Shown: positions 26,621 to 35,290 of the stretch, in pieces
Layout: each line of letters begins with the position of its first letter
How positions within the stretch are numbered: position 1 is the first letter of the stretch
Translations under genes and position numbers: made by a program
Notes under the pieces: model-generated
The model's database searches: none
Told to the model about the DNA's origin: nothing
What the model saw: the letters and a program-made list of their open reading frames with translations, nothing else
Assembly (NCBI GenBank): GCA_027492035.1
Contig: JAOZFT010000004.1
Location: 372,001-436,000, forward strand
Length of the DNA stretch: 64,000 nt
Direction of reading: 5' to 3'
Origin: Thermoproteota archaeon
GTDB taxonomy: Archaea > Korarchaeota > JAOZGF01 > JAOZFZ01

Positions 26621-27412
26621 TTATTTCTCCAGTTGTTCTTTAAATGTTGCAAGTTTATTTTTCAGTATCTTTATTGCTTCTTCAATTATTTCTTTTGGGG
26701 GTAAAGCGCCTGTGGATTCTATGTTGAAAACAAAGGATTTTTTGTCATAAGTTATTTGGATGCTTTTTTCTGGACATGTTTCAATACATAATTTGCACAT
26801 GTTGCAATCTGAGGGGGTTTCAACTTTTACTTCTCCGTTTTGTTTAAACACGTGAAAAGGGCAGTTTTTTATGCATTCACCGCACCCGTTACATGTTTCT
26901 TCATTTATTTCTATTATTGGGAGGTAGCCGTAGGAGACTGTTGAAACCGGTTGCCATTTAGCATGTTCTTTGCCTTTACCTAACCGTGCTATTGCTTCTA
27001 AAACCAATTTTTGGTTTTTTATGACTTTAACTATTGGTATTTTAGGGTTCACTGGCTTTATTTCTGGGTCTATTGGTTTTAGGTCTCCTGAATAAATGAT
27101 ATCCTCTCCTCTTTGGCATGTGAAGTCCAATGTCAGCCGTGCAGTGTTCATTACTCTTTCCTCTTCGCTTGTCTCTTGAGTTATGTATTTATATCTTTTT
27201 AAGTCGGTTTTTAAAGGTATCAAACCTAATCTGTGTGCTATGTATTCGTCATAGAATGAAGTTGTGTTTTCTACAATTATTACTTCATCTATAGCCATTG
27301 TGGGCACTTCTGAAAGGATTGTGCGCCTAAGAGAGTTCACGAATGCAGGTGTAACTCCTGAAATTATAAATCTCAACAAGTTATCCTTTTCTTCGATAAT
27401 TTTTATTTCCAA
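26621..27412 (-). CDS. rpoD: RNA polymerase subunit Rpo3 (RpoD) with two 4Fe-4S sites
   Basis: A 263-residue alpha-like subunit that forms the Rpo3-Rpo11 assembly platform. The N-terminal dimerisation region has GVTPAFVNSLRRTILSEVPT near 19-38. A ferredoxin-like insert carries two complete C-x2-C-x2-C-x3-C-P motifs, CNGCGECIKNCP (near 174) and CNMCKLCIETCP (near 203). Many archaeal RpoD proteins keep one or none, so full retention of both is notable. Unlike many archaea it is not next to L18e and L13 (52427); here it is paired with GluRS. Confidence 0.96.
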   Translation of the reverse strand: MEIKIIEEKDNLLRFIISGVTPAFVNSLRRTILSEVPTMAIDEVIIVENTTSFYDEYIAHRLGLIPLKTDLKRYKYITQETSEEERVMNTARLTLDFTCQRGEDIIYSGDLKPIDPEIKPVNPKIPIVKVIKNQKLVLEAIARLGKGKEHAKWQPVSTVSYGYLPIIEINEETCNGCGECIKNCPFHVFKQNGEVKVETPSDCNMCKLCIETCPEKSIQITYDKKSFVFNIESTGALPPKEIIEEAIKILKNKLATFKEQLEK

Positions 27413-27445
27413 TTTAGTTGCTCCTCCTTTTTTCGAAAAAGCCTT

Positions 27446-29191
27446 TTACAAGTGAGTGAAGAAAAACTTTATTTCAGATTCTTTTTCAACCAATTTTGCG
27501 AAACAGAACCTTTCAAATTGAACAGTTTGACCTTTTTCAGCCTTTTCTATGTTTTTCTCACCGTAACACTCAATTGTTTCCCCGTCTACATTTATTAGTT
27601 TAAATTTAATGTTTTGGGTAGCAGGAACCCAACTTATCTTTTTTATGTTTTTTGGTGCTGCATCTATGCTGAAACTATGGAACGTTGCTGTAGCGTGACC
27701 TATTCCCTTCTCTTTTATTGAAACATTCATTAAATCCTTCAATCTAATTGTCTCGTTAGGTTTCGTTCCTTCTAAATCCCTTTTTTCAATTAATAACTTA
27801 ACTTTTCCATCCTTAACTTTTACCTTTATTTTCCTTTTTCCAAGTTCAGGTTTGCTTGGGTTTATTAGTGGTTGGGCCTCAACTTTTTCTTGAGGTATAT
27901 TTTTTACAAGTAAGGTTGCTGGTTTGGATACTGCAAAAAATCTTTGTGAGTGCGGGTCAATTAGCCTCCTGTTTATGGCGTAAAGGTTCTCGGGACTGTA
28001 CTCCACATCTGTTAAACTTAAACCTAAGCTAAGAATTGCTTCTCTTATTGCCTCCGGCTTTATTCCCCTCATCATTAATGATTGTAAACTCCACGTCCTT
28101 GGGTCATACCAACCCATATAAACTCCTTTCTCTATCATTTTCCTTGCTTCGGTTTTACTTAATTTTAAACCTCGGAATTTAATCATTCCATAATGTATGA
28201 ATTCTGCCTCTTCCCAGTTCATTATTTTCCAAACAAAACTTTCTATTTTGTCCTCTTTTATTAAATCTTTTCCTCTTAAAATGTGGGTTATTCCCAGGTA
28301 GTGGTCGTCTACCGCCCAAGAAAACTCAAGTAAAGGCCATACAATATATTTACTGCCTACGCGGGGGTGTTCTTTTTCACTCACCCTCATTAACACAGGA
28401 TCCCTAAGTGCAGGGTCTTTCTGTTGCATGCTTGTTTTCAAACGGGCAACAGCTTCTCCCTCCCTAAATTTTCCCTCCAACATTTCATTCCATAATTCCA
28501 TGTTCTTTTCCACTGAGGCATCTCTATGGGGGCAGTTCCTTCTTTTTAGCTTGTATTTTTCCCTAAAAACTTTTTTTGGACATAAACAGATGTATGCAGC
28601 ATTTTTTTCTATCAGTTCTTTTGTTACTTGGTAAAAAAGAGGCAGTCTATCCGATTTATAAACTTCTTTGTGCCATTTGACTCCTAGCCACTGTAAACCC
28701 TCCTTTATCAGGTCATATGCTTCTGGAAGCAAAACTTTTTCTTGAGACCCTATAGTGTCGTCGAAAACAAGCAGTAAAGAACCCTTATACCTCTTTACAT
28801 ACTCATCGTTTAGTATAACCATTCTTGCGTTGCCTATGTGGAGAGGACCTGAAGGGAAGGGTGCAAGCCTCATCACTACTCTACTGTACTTTTCTACATT
28901 AGGTAACTCAGGTAACTTTTTCTCTTCCTTTCTTTTTTCTACTAATTTTGAGAAAAGTTCAGGATCTATCTTTTCAAGTTCTTCCCTTTGCTGGTCTATA
29001 GTCATTTCATTAACTTCGTCAACTATTTTTTGGACCAGTTGCAGAATTTTTCTTGGGTCAATCTCTGTTTTTCCTTTGCTAACTACTTTTTTCATGACAA
29101 ATTTAGCTGCTGCCTTACCTTTATGCTTTAAGGCGTTAAATAAAGCATTTTTCTTTATTAATTTCTCTAGTTCATCTACTTTTTTAGCCAT
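27446..29191 (-). CDS. gltX: glutamyl-tRNA synthetase (archaeal type)
   Basis: A 581-residue class I synthetase of the archaeal-eukaryotic GlxRS branch. The HIGH motif appears as FPSGPLHIGNARM near 114-126 and KMSKS as KLSKTEARKM near 345. A helical N-terminal extension precedes the catalytic core. A beta-barrel anticodon-binding domain forms the C-terminal third. In archaea this enzyme usually charges tRNA-Glu only, with Gln made by GatDE; no GatDE gene is in the window. Confidence 0.95.
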   Translation of the reverse strand: MAKKVDELEKLIKKNALFNALKHKGKAAAKFVMKKVVSKGKTEIDPRKILQLVQKIVDEVNEMTIDQQREELEKIDPELFSKLVEKRKEEKKLPELPNVEKYSRVVMRLAPFPSGPLHIGNARMVILNDEYVKRYKGSLLLVFDDTIGSQEKVLLPEAYDLIKEGLQWLGVKWHKEVYKSDRLPLFYQVTKELIEKNAAYICLCPKKVFREKYKLKRRNCPHRDASVEKNMELWNEMLEGKFREGEAVARLKTSMQQKDPALRDPVLMRVSEKEHPRVGSKYIVWPLLEFSWAVDDHYLGITHILRGKDLIKEDKIESFVWKIMNWEEAEFIHYGMIKFRGLKLSKTEARKMIEKGVYMGWYDPRTWSLQSLMMRGIKPEAIREAILSLGLSLTDVEYSPENLYAINRRLIDPHSQRFFAVSKPATLLVKNIPQEKVEAQPLINPSKPELGKRKIKVKVKDGKVKLLIEKRDLEGTKPNETIRLKDLMNVSIKEKGIGHATATFHSFSIDAAPKNIKKISWVPATQNIKFKLINVDGETIECYGEKNIEKAEKGQTVQFERFCFAKLVEKESEIKFFFTHL

Positions 29192-29218
29192 TTCTCTAAA
29201 TCCTTTCCTAAATAAATG

Positions 29219-30211
29219 TTAGGTAATTTCTTCCTTTAATATCCCTAACGACTCATTTGTTCTTTTGATTGATTCCTGTTTAGATGCTTTTTTGAGGGAG
29301 GCTCTTATAGCATCTATGTTTTCAGGTATAACTATTGCCTCTTGGTGGATACCTAACGTAAGATACACTGTTTTTTTGTTCAGCATAGTTAACGACTCTT
29401 TCCAGATTACTGTCTCATAAATGTCGTTTCTTAGTCTTCCTAGGTCGCGTGCAGCTTCAATGAGTTGTGATGTTGAATTAAATCCCTTTTCTGAAGATGC
29501 AAAAATGACTCTGGGTTCTTTTATTAATGTTTCAGTTATTTCCTCTTTACTTGCTTCTCTTTCTAAGCTAACTCTTAATGAATGAACATGCATGAGAGTT
29601 GTAGGTATTTTAAAAGCTACGGTTGTGATGTTTAATCCTTTAATTACTGTTTTCACATCTTCACTGTGGTGTGAAGGGAGGGTTACAGGGTCAAGAACTA
29701 TTGAGTTTATTGGCCCCCTTTTGGTTTCTTTAGGATCTGCTGCTCTTCGAATGACAACTGCAAAGGCTTCTCTTATTCCAAAATCCCTATTTAGAGGATG
29801 TAGAACCCTTACTAAACCTGTAGTGTTGCAAGAAACGACTCTTATATAGTTTTTACCGTAAGCTTCGCCGTAGTTGCATGAAGCAGTAAAGGATACTTCA
29901 GCAACTGACGCCTTCTCTCCACCCTCAAAAATAGCCTTCTTTTTATTTTTTAAGTATATCTCCTTATTTTTTTCACCTATTCCACCTGGGGAGGCATCAA
30001 CTATTATGTCTGCTTTTTTAACTAACTCTTCAAGTCCTCCTCTTTGTTCATTTAAGGCAACGACGTTTAAGCCCCTTTTTAAACCTATTTCCAAAGAATA
30101 ATCTTTTGATTTTTTCACAACCCCAACCACCTTCATATCCCCTTGTAAATTAACTGCGTCAGCCACTCTTTTGCCAATAGTGCCGTAACCAATGATTCCA
30201 ACCTTAATCAT
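29219..30211 (-). CDS. gap: archaeal glyceraldehyde-3-phosphate dehydrogenase (phosphorylating, type II)
   Basis: I prefer the ATG at 30211 (MIKVGIIGYGTIGKRVADAV), which has a GGTG ribosome-binding site, to the GTG three codons upstream. The 330-residue protein has an N-terminal Rossmann motif GYGTIGKR, the catalytic cysteine in SCNTTGLVRVL near 137, and the HHSEDVKTV segment near 190. With FBP aldolase/phosphatase (52926) it suggests active gluconeogenesis. Its neighbour GluRS starts 27 bases downstream. Confidence 0.95.
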   Translation of the reverse strand: MIKVGIIGYGTIGKRVADAVNLQGDMKVVGVVKKSKDYSLEIGLKRGLNVVALNEQRGGLEELVKKADIIVDASPGGIGEKNKEIYLKNKKKAIFEGGEKASVAEVSFTASCNYGEAYGKNYIRVVSCNTTGLVRVLHPLNRDFGIREAFAVVIRRAADPKETKRGPINSIVLDPVTLPSHHSEDVKTVIKGLNITTVAFKIPTTLMHVHSLRVSLEREASKEEITETLIKEPRVIFASSEKGFNSTSQLIEAARDLGRLRNDIYETVIWKESLTMLNKKTVYLTLGIHQEAIVIPENIDAIRASLKKASKQESIKRTNESLGILKEEIT

Positions 30212-30313
30212 TCCTTTCACCCTTTTCTTTCTTAAAGATAGGAAGGGAGTAATTATCTTTGTAGAAAGTTAAAAAATAAAAATTTTCTTCCTTTTAAAAA
30301 AGGGAAGGAAAAA

Positions 30314-30322
30314 GTTTAAAAG
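30314..30322 (+). promoter_or_regulatory. TATA box upstream of the cyclophilin-like gene
   Basis: GTTTAAAAG at this site predicts a transcript start near 30345, about nine bases before a small ORF at 30354 and 173 before the cyclophilin-like start. Confidence 0.45.
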
Positions 30323-30353
30323 AGAGAAATACTTATTATATTTGTTGTAAAAA

Positions 30354-30488
30354 ATGAATCAAATTGTGCAAAGAAGTTCTCTCTATTTCAATAAAGCCTG
30401 CAGAAACTATGAACCCTCTTATTCTTTTTTAGAGAAGGGACATTTTCTCCTTCATAGTCTTTATTTTACAAAGTTAAAAGGGTGCTGA
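30354..30488 (+). CDS. possible 44-residue leader peptide
   Basis: The frame from ATG 30354 to TGA 30488 encodes 44 residues starting MNQIVQRSSLYFNK. It begins almost at the predicted transcript start, as leaderless archaeal genes do, and ends 30 bases before the cyclophilin-like start. No family is recognised and the composition (rich in S, Y, F, L) does not resemble the neighbouring genes. It could be a chance frame in a 5' leader. Confidence 0.25.
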   Translation: MNQIVQRSSLYFNKACRNYEPSYSFLEKGHFLLHSLYFTKLKGC

Positions 30489-30517
30489 ACCTTCCTTCTC
30501 TTTAGGGGTTGGGAAAG

Positions 30518-30883
30518 ATGTATTTAGAAGTTACGGTTTCTGGAAAAGGTAAAATGTTTTTTAAATTAAACACTGTTCGTTCCCCTCGGACTTTAAGGAA
30601 ATTTCTTATACACTTGCCTTTCTCCAGCGTGTTATATGAATCCAGTCCTCTCCTCTTCTGTGAGATGGATTTAAGTATAGCCCCTGAAAAGGCAGTTAAT
30701 GAAGTTAGGAAGGGATATTTTGGTTACTGGCCCATGAATAAAGCATTATTTATTGCTAAGAATAATGGTTCAGTAAATTTCCCCCTGAATGTGCTTGGAC
30801 ACATAGAGAAAGGAGTAAATGTCCTGAATAAATTAAGTAAATATGATGTGGTTCATCTTAAAACTACAAATCGTATTTTTTAA
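30518..30883 (+). CDS. cyclophilin-like fold protein (COG2164-type)
   Basis: About 121 residues from ATG 30518 (MYLEVTVSGKGKMFFKL), preceded by GGGGTT. The segment YFGYWPMNKALFIAKN (near 69-84), followed by NVLGHIEKG, matches the small archaeal and bacterial cyclophilin-like proteins (GYWP motif). The prolyl isomerase active site of true cyclophilins is not evident, and the function is unknown. Its stop overlaps the S25e stop region on the opposite strand by 4 bases. Confidence 0.65.
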   Translation: MYLEVTVSGKGKMFFKLNTVRSPRTLRKFLIHLPFSSVLYESSPLLFCEMDLSIAPEKAVNEVRKGYFGYWPMNKALFIAKNNGSVNFPLNVLGHIEKGVNVLNKLSKYDVVHLKTTNRIF

Positions 30884-31185
30884 GTGCCTTTTGTAGGTAC
30901 GTAAATTTTAAGTTTGGAAGATGAAAATATTCTAGTTATCCTTTTTTTATTCTCCAGTTCTCTCAGAATCTTCTTAGCTTCACTTACCTTTATTCCATAC
31001 TGTTTGGAAACAGAGGTTGGCGTAATTACCTTCTGTTGCATAATACTTTGCCTTAAATCTTCACCAGGGGCAACTATTTGTTCCTTTTTCTCTTTATTAT
31101 AAACTTTCTTTTTTGTTTTCTCTTTTTTCTGGGCTTCAAGTCTCTTTAACACTCTTGAAATTGGTTTTTTCTTCTGTCCACCCAA
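30880..31185 (-). CDS. rps25e: small subunit ribosomal protein S25e (eS25)
   Basis: A 101-residue protein: a lysine-rich N-terminal tail followed by the winged-helix core with VITPTSVSKQYGIKVSEAKK (near 55-74) and LRELENKKRI. S25e is found in Crenarchaeota, Thaumarchaeota and related lineages and in eukaryotes but not generally in Euryarchaeota, which makes it a useful lineage marker here. The gene follows the coiled-coil protein at 31227 on the minus strand. Confidence 0.9.
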   Translation of the reverse strand: MGGQKKKPISRVLKRLEAQKKEKTKKKVYNKEKKEQIVAPGEDLRQSIMQQKVITPTSVSKQYGIKVSEAKKILRELENKKRITRIFSSSKLKIYVPTKGT

Positions 31186-31226
31186 TACTTCCCACCTCCT
31201 TAAAAAGGGATCATCTATTTCCTTTT

Positions 31227-32045
31227 TTATGTTTCATTTTTCTTCTTTTTTAATATTTCCATCCAAGGGTTTGATTGTGCAAAGTCTGGTATTTCAGGGT
31301 TCTTTATCCATTTTTCCCAATTAAAGTCTTCTCTGTTAACTTCCTTTTGAGTTCTCTCCTCAACTTCTCTCTTCAAAAACTCTTTTTTTGAAGAAGTAAC
31401 CCCTTCTTCCTTTACCAAGTTTTCAGTTGCTTTTCTCATCAATTCTTTTTTCAATGTCTCTATTTCCCTTTTTAAACTTGAAATTTGGCTTTTTAACTTC
31501 ATTATTTCTAAATTAAGTTTGTTTTTTTCCTCGGTTCCATAAATGATGGGTGAAGAAATTTTTTCCTTCCTTTCTTCCTTACTTTCAATTAAGAGGTTTA
31601 TTTTTTCCATTAAATTGCTCATTTGACGGGTTAACTCTGATATTTGTTTCTCCAAGTAAGTGTGGTCTCTTAAAGTTTTTTCCCTCATTTTAGCTAAAGA
31701 AATTTTTCTTTTAGGTCTTATGGATTCATGGACAAAGGAGTTATCGTAAACTAAAAATAAACCTATTCCCATTGTCCTTATCAAGTATAGGTTCAGCAAT
31801 CCATAAAATTTGTCAGGTGTAGCTACGTAAAAGTAGTTCCCCTCCATCTTTTGAATTAATTCAGTTAAGTTTTCTTTTATGTTCCTTACATCCTCCAAAT
31901 CAGTCACTACTTCCACAACTAGTGTTTCATCGCTACGGCGAAACGTGAGGATGTTATCAATTCTTTCCTGCAATATCCAGTCTCTTATTTTTAAGAAATG
32001 TTCAATGTTGGTGACTATTTCTTCTTTTTCTGAGAAAAGATCCAC
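31227..32045 (-). CDS. uncharacterised protein with an N-terminal globular domain and a long coiled coil
   Basis: A 272-residue protein that I do not recognise. Residues 1-115 are globular with alternating strands (TLVVEVVTDLEDV, NYFYVATPDKFYGLL, GIGLFLVYDN) that resemble a restriction-endonuclease-like core, but no convincing catalytic D-ExK set is seen. Residues about 120-225 are heptad-rich coiled coil. The tail ends with an aromatic-acidic segment (DFNWEKWIKNPEIPDF) that looks like a peptide ligand for a partner. It lies between histone and S25e genes on the same strand. Confidence 0.7.
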   Translation of the reverse strand: MDLFSEKEEIVTNIEHFLKIRDWILQERIDNILTFRRSDETLVVEVVTDLEDVRNIKENLTELIQKMEGNYFYVATPDKFYGLLNLYLIRTMGIGLFLVYDNSFVHESIRPKRKISLAKMREKTLRDHTYLEKQISELTRQMSNLMEKINLLIESKEERKEKISSPIIYGTEEKNKLNLEIMKLKSQISSLKREIETLKKELMRKATENLVKEEGVTSSKKEFLKREVEERTQKEVNREDFNWEKWIKNPEIPDFAQSNPWMEILKKKKNET

Positions 32046-32119
32046 GTTATTTTTTCCTCCAAAGATGCAATTAAACAGAAAAAGGGGAGGGGTTGGAAGA
32101 AGCTGATGCTGCTCGGTTC

Positions 32120-32326
32120 TTAAACTCCCTTGGCTGCTAGCTTTACGTCTTCTTCTAAAACTGTTTTTCTGCCAGCGTGTTTAGCCAAATCTACAGCTCT
32201 CCGGCTTATTTTTTCTGCATAATCCTCTATGGCGTCTCTCAAGACAGTTTTAGCGGTTTCACTGACTCTTTCTGCACCAGCCTTCCTCATGATTCTATCA
32301 AGTGGTGCTAAAGGTAGAACTGCCAT
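32120..32326 (-). CDS. archaeal histone
   Basis: The preferred ATG at 32326 has a GGTGA ribosome-binding site six bases upstream and gives a 68-residue protein MAVLPLAPLDRIMRKAGAER. The histone fold is complete: helix 1 APLDRIMRKAG, helix 2 TAKTVLRDAIEDYAEKISRR, loop KHAGRKTV and helix 3 EEDVKLAAKG. There are no N- or C-terminal tails. It packages DNA as dimers or longer hypernucleosomes. TATA ATTTAAATAG lies about 40 bases upstream. Confidence 0.96.
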   Translation of the reverse strand: MAVLPLAPLDRIMRKAGAERVSETAKTVLRDAIEDYAEKISRRAVDLAKHAGRKTVLEEDVKLAAKGV

Positions 32327-32363
32327 TTGAATCACCTGTTTAAGTACGTAATGTGTCCATTTA

Positions 32364-32373
32364 CTATTTAAAT
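32364..32373 (-). promoter_or_regulatory. TATA box of the histone gene
   Basis: Minus strand ATTTAAATAG, 38 bases before the histone ATG, giving a leader of about 15-20 nt that holds the GGTGA motif. Confidence 0.55.
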
Positions 32374-32470
32374 CTTTCTATTTAAAGAAGGCAATAAATA
32401 AAAAAATGTTTTTTACTGATTTGAAATGAGGGTTTCGTTGCTATTGAATCTGCCAAAAATAAGTAAGGAT

Positions 32471-32480
32471 TTATATTTAA
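32471..32480 (+). promoter_or_regulatory. TATA box of the HIT-family gene
   Basis: TTATATTTAA precedes the HIT gene start region by about 70 bases. It is back to back with the histone promoter in a 200-base divergent spacer. Confidence 0.45.
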
Positions 32481-32552
32481 TTTGACATTTTAGATGTTCT
32501 CTGTAAAAAACTTTGCAAAATCTTTTTTTTGTCTTGCATGGGGTTGGTTGTA

Positions 32553-33041
32553 ATGGAGAGAATCTGGGCTCCTTGGAGGGAAAAATATGTTTCGTCGCCT
32601 TCAGATAAATGCATTTTTTGCTCTTACAAGGAAAAAATCCCTGAAGAGAGAGATTTATCCATCCATTATGGAAAATTTTCCTTCATTATCCTAAACAAAT
32701 ATCCATATAATGGTGGCCATCTTTTAATTGCTCCTTATCGGCATATTACAGATTTCTTATCCCTTAGAAAGGAGGAAATAACTGAAATATTCTCTTTAAT
32801 CCGTTTATCAGTTACTGTATTGAATAAAGTAATGAAACCTCAAGGTTATAATTTGGGGGCTAACATTGGGAAAGTGGCTGGTGCAGGTTTTGAGCATTTT
32901 CATTTCCACATTGTACCTCGATGGAAAGGAGACACGAATTTTCTGCCTGTCATTTCCGACACGAAAGTAGTTTCTGTAAACCTTTTTGCTTTAAGGGATA
33001 AATTGAGGAAGGAATTTAACAGGGTATTGAAGAAGGAATGA
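32553..33041 (+). CDS. HIT-family nucleotide hydrolase/transferase
   Basis: From ATG 32553 the protein starts MERIWAPWREKYV, the usual start of this group, and is 162 residues long; ATG 32538 is an alternative. A zinc-like CIFC occurs near residue 20, NKYPYNGGHLLIAPYRHI near 50-67, and the HIT triad as HFHFHIVPRW near 121-130. Members hydrolyse dinucleotides or nucleotide conjugates (Ap4A type). It converges on the S19 gene. Confidence 0.92.
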   Translation: MERIWAPWREKYVSSPSDKCIFCSYKEKIPEERDLSIHYGKFSFIILNKYPYNGGHLLIAPYRHITDFLSLRKEEITEIFSLIRLSVTVLNKVMKPQGYNLGANIGKVAGAGFEHFHFHIVPRWKGDTNFLPVISDTKVVSVNLFALRDKLRKEFNRVLKKE

Positions 33042-33057
33042 AGTGGAAAATTCTTTG

Positions 33058-33462
33058 TCACTTAAGCGGGACATACATCGAACTCTTGGTTGCACCTACC
33101 CCCGGTTTTCCATGTTTCACTATTTTATTGGTGATAGCGAACTCACCTAACCTGTGCCCTATCATCTGCGGCTTAATTTTTACGGGAACAAACTCTTTTC
33201 CGTTATGGATATGGATTGTTAACCCTACAAACTCAGGCAGAATAATCAATCCTCGACAATGTGTTTTTATTGTTTTCTTAGGTATTTTACCTTGAGTTAT
33301 CTTTCTTATTTTTTCATAGAGCTTCCTTTCTTGAAGAGTTAAACCGTTCGATCTGCTTAACTTCCTTCTTGCCCGTGAAGGAAGCAAATCTATAAGGGTG
33401 TCCATAGGCATTTTCTTTAGTTCTTCAAGCGTATATCCCCTATATTTAAACTCTCTAACCAT
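33058..33462 (-). CDS. rpsS: small subunit ribosomal protein S19 (uS19)
   Basis: A 134-residue archaeal S19 with [15 protein letters not shown] at the start and the core [20 protein letters not shown] followed by GHRLGEFA. It follows L2 by three bases. In most archaea L22, S3, L29 and the rest of the S10-spc cluster follow; here the operon stops at S19 and the next gene is the opposing HIT gene. Confidence 0.96.
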   Translation of the reverse strand: MVREFKYRGYTLEELKKMPMDTLIDLLPSRARRKLSRSNGLTLQERKLYEKIRKITQGKIPKKTIKTHCRGLIILPEFVGLTIHIHNGKEFVPVKIKPQMIGHRLGEFAITNKIVKHGKPGVGATKSSMYVPLK

Positions 33463-33465
33463 CTC

Positions 33466-34215
33466 TTATCTCTTCCTCCCAGTTCTACGGGCAGCTATAT
33501 GCCCAACCTTTCTCCCTGGAGGGGTTCCTCTTGAAACAGTTGTTGAGGAACCCGGATGTTGATGAGAGCCTCCCCCATGGGGATGGTCAACAGGATTCAT
33601 TGCAACTCCTCTCACTACTGGCCATTTCTTCCTTCTGCTTCTAGCATAATATTTCTTTGTTCCTGCTTTCAAGAAAGGTTTCTCTTTCACTCCTCCCGCA
33701 GCTGCTACCCCAACTGTAGCTAAACAATTTGCATTAAAAGTTTTTTCCTTTCCAGAGGGCAGCTTCACTCTAACCCAGTTTCCATCTTTACTTACAATTA
33801 TTCCACAAGCACCTGCGCTTTTCGCAAATTTTCCCCCGTCAAAAGGTTCCTTTTCTATGTTAAAAACCCTCATTCCTTCAGGAATTTTAGCAAGGGGTAA
33901 AATATTCCCCACTTTAGGCTCTGCTTCATTCCCTATCTTTAATTGCTGCCCTACATAAGCCCCTTTAGGAGGTAAGTAAAGAATTTTTGGGCCAGTTTCT
34001 AATTTCACAATAGCCAAAGGGGCGCTCCTACCTCTTTCATGCCTAAATTCAATTATTTTACCTATTAAAACCTTGCTTTGCCTTAAGTAAGTACGAAATT
34101 GATTGTAGGTTATATCCCCTATTTTAAAATGTTTACAGGATTTATAAATAGGTCCTCCTTTACCTATCCTTTGTGCCCTAATTATTTTTCCCATTTCCTT
34201 CCTCTCTTTAATCAA
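33466..34215 (-). CDS. rpl2: large subunit ribosomal protein L2 (uL2)
   Basis: A 249-residue protein of the peptidyl-transferase neighbourhood. Family motifs: GRGSAPLAIVKLE near 60-72, the RNA-binding VRGVAMNPVDHPHGGGSHQH near 200-219 with the conserved HPHGGG, and a basic tail. The first methionine is followed by RKEMGKIIRAQR, and a start at residue 8 (34194) would give the usual MGKIIRAQR. Confidence 0.96.
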   Translation of the reverse strand: MIKERKEMGKIIRAQRIGKGGPIYKSCKHFKIGDITYNQFRTYLRQSKVLIGKIIEFRHERGRSAPLAIVKLETGPKILYLPPKGAYVGQQLKIGNEAEPKVGNILPLAKIPEGMRVFNIEKEPFDGGKFAKSAGACGIIVSKDGNWVRVKLPSGKEKTFNANCLATVGVAAAGGVKEKPFLKAGTKKYYARSRRKKWPVVRGVAMNPVDHPHGGGSHQHPGSSTTVSRGTPPGRKVGHIAARRTGRKR

Positions 34216-34237
34216 ACTTCAATAAAAAATAAAATTT

Positions 34238-34501
34238 TTAGTAAATGCCTAGTTTTGAAGCTAAATCTGATGCATTATACTCTTTTTTAAGTTTTATATA
34301 AGCTTTCTTCTTCCCACCTTTAACTATTAAAGTATTAATCTTTTCAATTTTTACTTTAAAATGGTTTTCAAAAAGAGTTTTTAACTGTTTCTTAGTTGTT
34401 TTTCGGTGGACAATGAATGTTAATTTGTTTTCGTTTTCAATCATCTTAATAGTTTTTTCAGAAACCACCGGATAAAGTATCACGTCAAATATTGTTGGCA
34501 C
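34238..34501 (-). CDS. rpl23: large subunit ribosomal protein L23 (uL23)
   Basis: An 87-residue protein with the archaeal L23 features: ILYPVVSEKTIKMIENENKL near 8-27 and FENHFKVKIEKINTLIVKGG near 44-63. L23 forms part of the polypeptide exit site and docks SRP. The start overlaps the L4 end by 17 bases. Confidence 0.95.
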   Translation of the reverse strand: MPTIFDVILYPVVSEKTIKMIENENKLTFIVHRKTTKKQLKTLFENHFKVKIEKINTLIVKGGKKKAYIKLKKEYNASDLASKLGIY

Positions 34502-35276
34502 TTCTTTCTCCCTCCCTACTTTTTAACCAATTAATAGCTGATTCAGACCAGACTGTAAGCCTTCCGGGTTTGCCTCCGGGTGCCAATTGTTCGCAGCTTA
34601 AATCCTTAGCTAACGTTACATCTACACCTGGAAGACATCTAGCACCTATCTTTATTCCTAAATCTTTATTAACAACTATCAAAGGACCTTTTGCATGTTT
34701 CCTTCTTCTCCCTCTCATTTTCCCTTTTCCAGCTCTCTCCTTTCGCCATCTTTTCTTACATCTTAAAACATCATCCCATAGCCCCAGTTTCTTAAATATC
34801 TCCCTTACTTCTGAAGTCTCCTTTACTTCCTGTATCTTATCCTCCACAACCAAAGGAAGAGACTTTTTTGGGTCCAGTAGATGTCCCCTCCCTGTTACTA
34901 GTTCTTTGGAGGCTGTTGCAGCTATGGCTGATTTTATGGCTTCCCTCCTTTCTTTTTTATTAATTTTTTCCCTTATCACCTTTTCTGGTTTAGGGGGATG
35001 AGCTCTTCTTCCACCTACGGCTCCAGGCACTTTAGCTGCCCTTGTTGAATTTTTTAACCTAGGTACTCTCGCCATCCCCCTTCCTGTACCTAAAGATTCA
35101 GCTATTCTTCTGTTACCCGCTAACGGGTTTCTTCCTTGGGGTTGTTTCTTTGCAGCTTGATGCGAAATGAAAGCTCTTAAAACAAGATGCTCTTTAATTT
35201 TAGTCTCAAAAACTGCCGGTAGATTTATTTCTTTTATTTTTTCACCCTCTAATGAATAAACATTGGTTTTTCTCAT
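34485..35276 (-). CDS. rpl4: large subunit ribosomal protein L4 (uL4)
   Basis: A 263-residue L4. The rRNA-binding loop contains the arginine-rich GRGMARVPRLKNSTRAAKVP and GGRRAHPPKPEK near 73-105, which reaches the exit tunnel. The end has the archaeal type II ribonuclease-like fold (DLGIKIGARCLPGVDV). Operon order L3, L4, L23, L2, S19 is standard. Confidence 0.95.
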   Translation of the reverse strand: MRKTNVYSLEGEKIKEINLPAVFETKIKEHLVLRAFISHQAAKKQPQGRNPLAGNRRIAESLGTGRGMARVPRLKNSTRAAKVPGAVGGRRAHPPKPEKVIREKINKKERREAIKSAIAATASKELVTGRGHLLDPKKSLPLVVEDKIQEVKETSEVREIFKKLGLWDDVLRCKKRWRKERAGKGKMRGRRRKHAKGPLIVVNKDLGIKIGARCLPGVDVTLAKDLSCEQLAPGGKPGRLTVWSESAINWLKSREGERSANNI

Positions 35277-35290
35277 TTTTCTTCCCTTCC

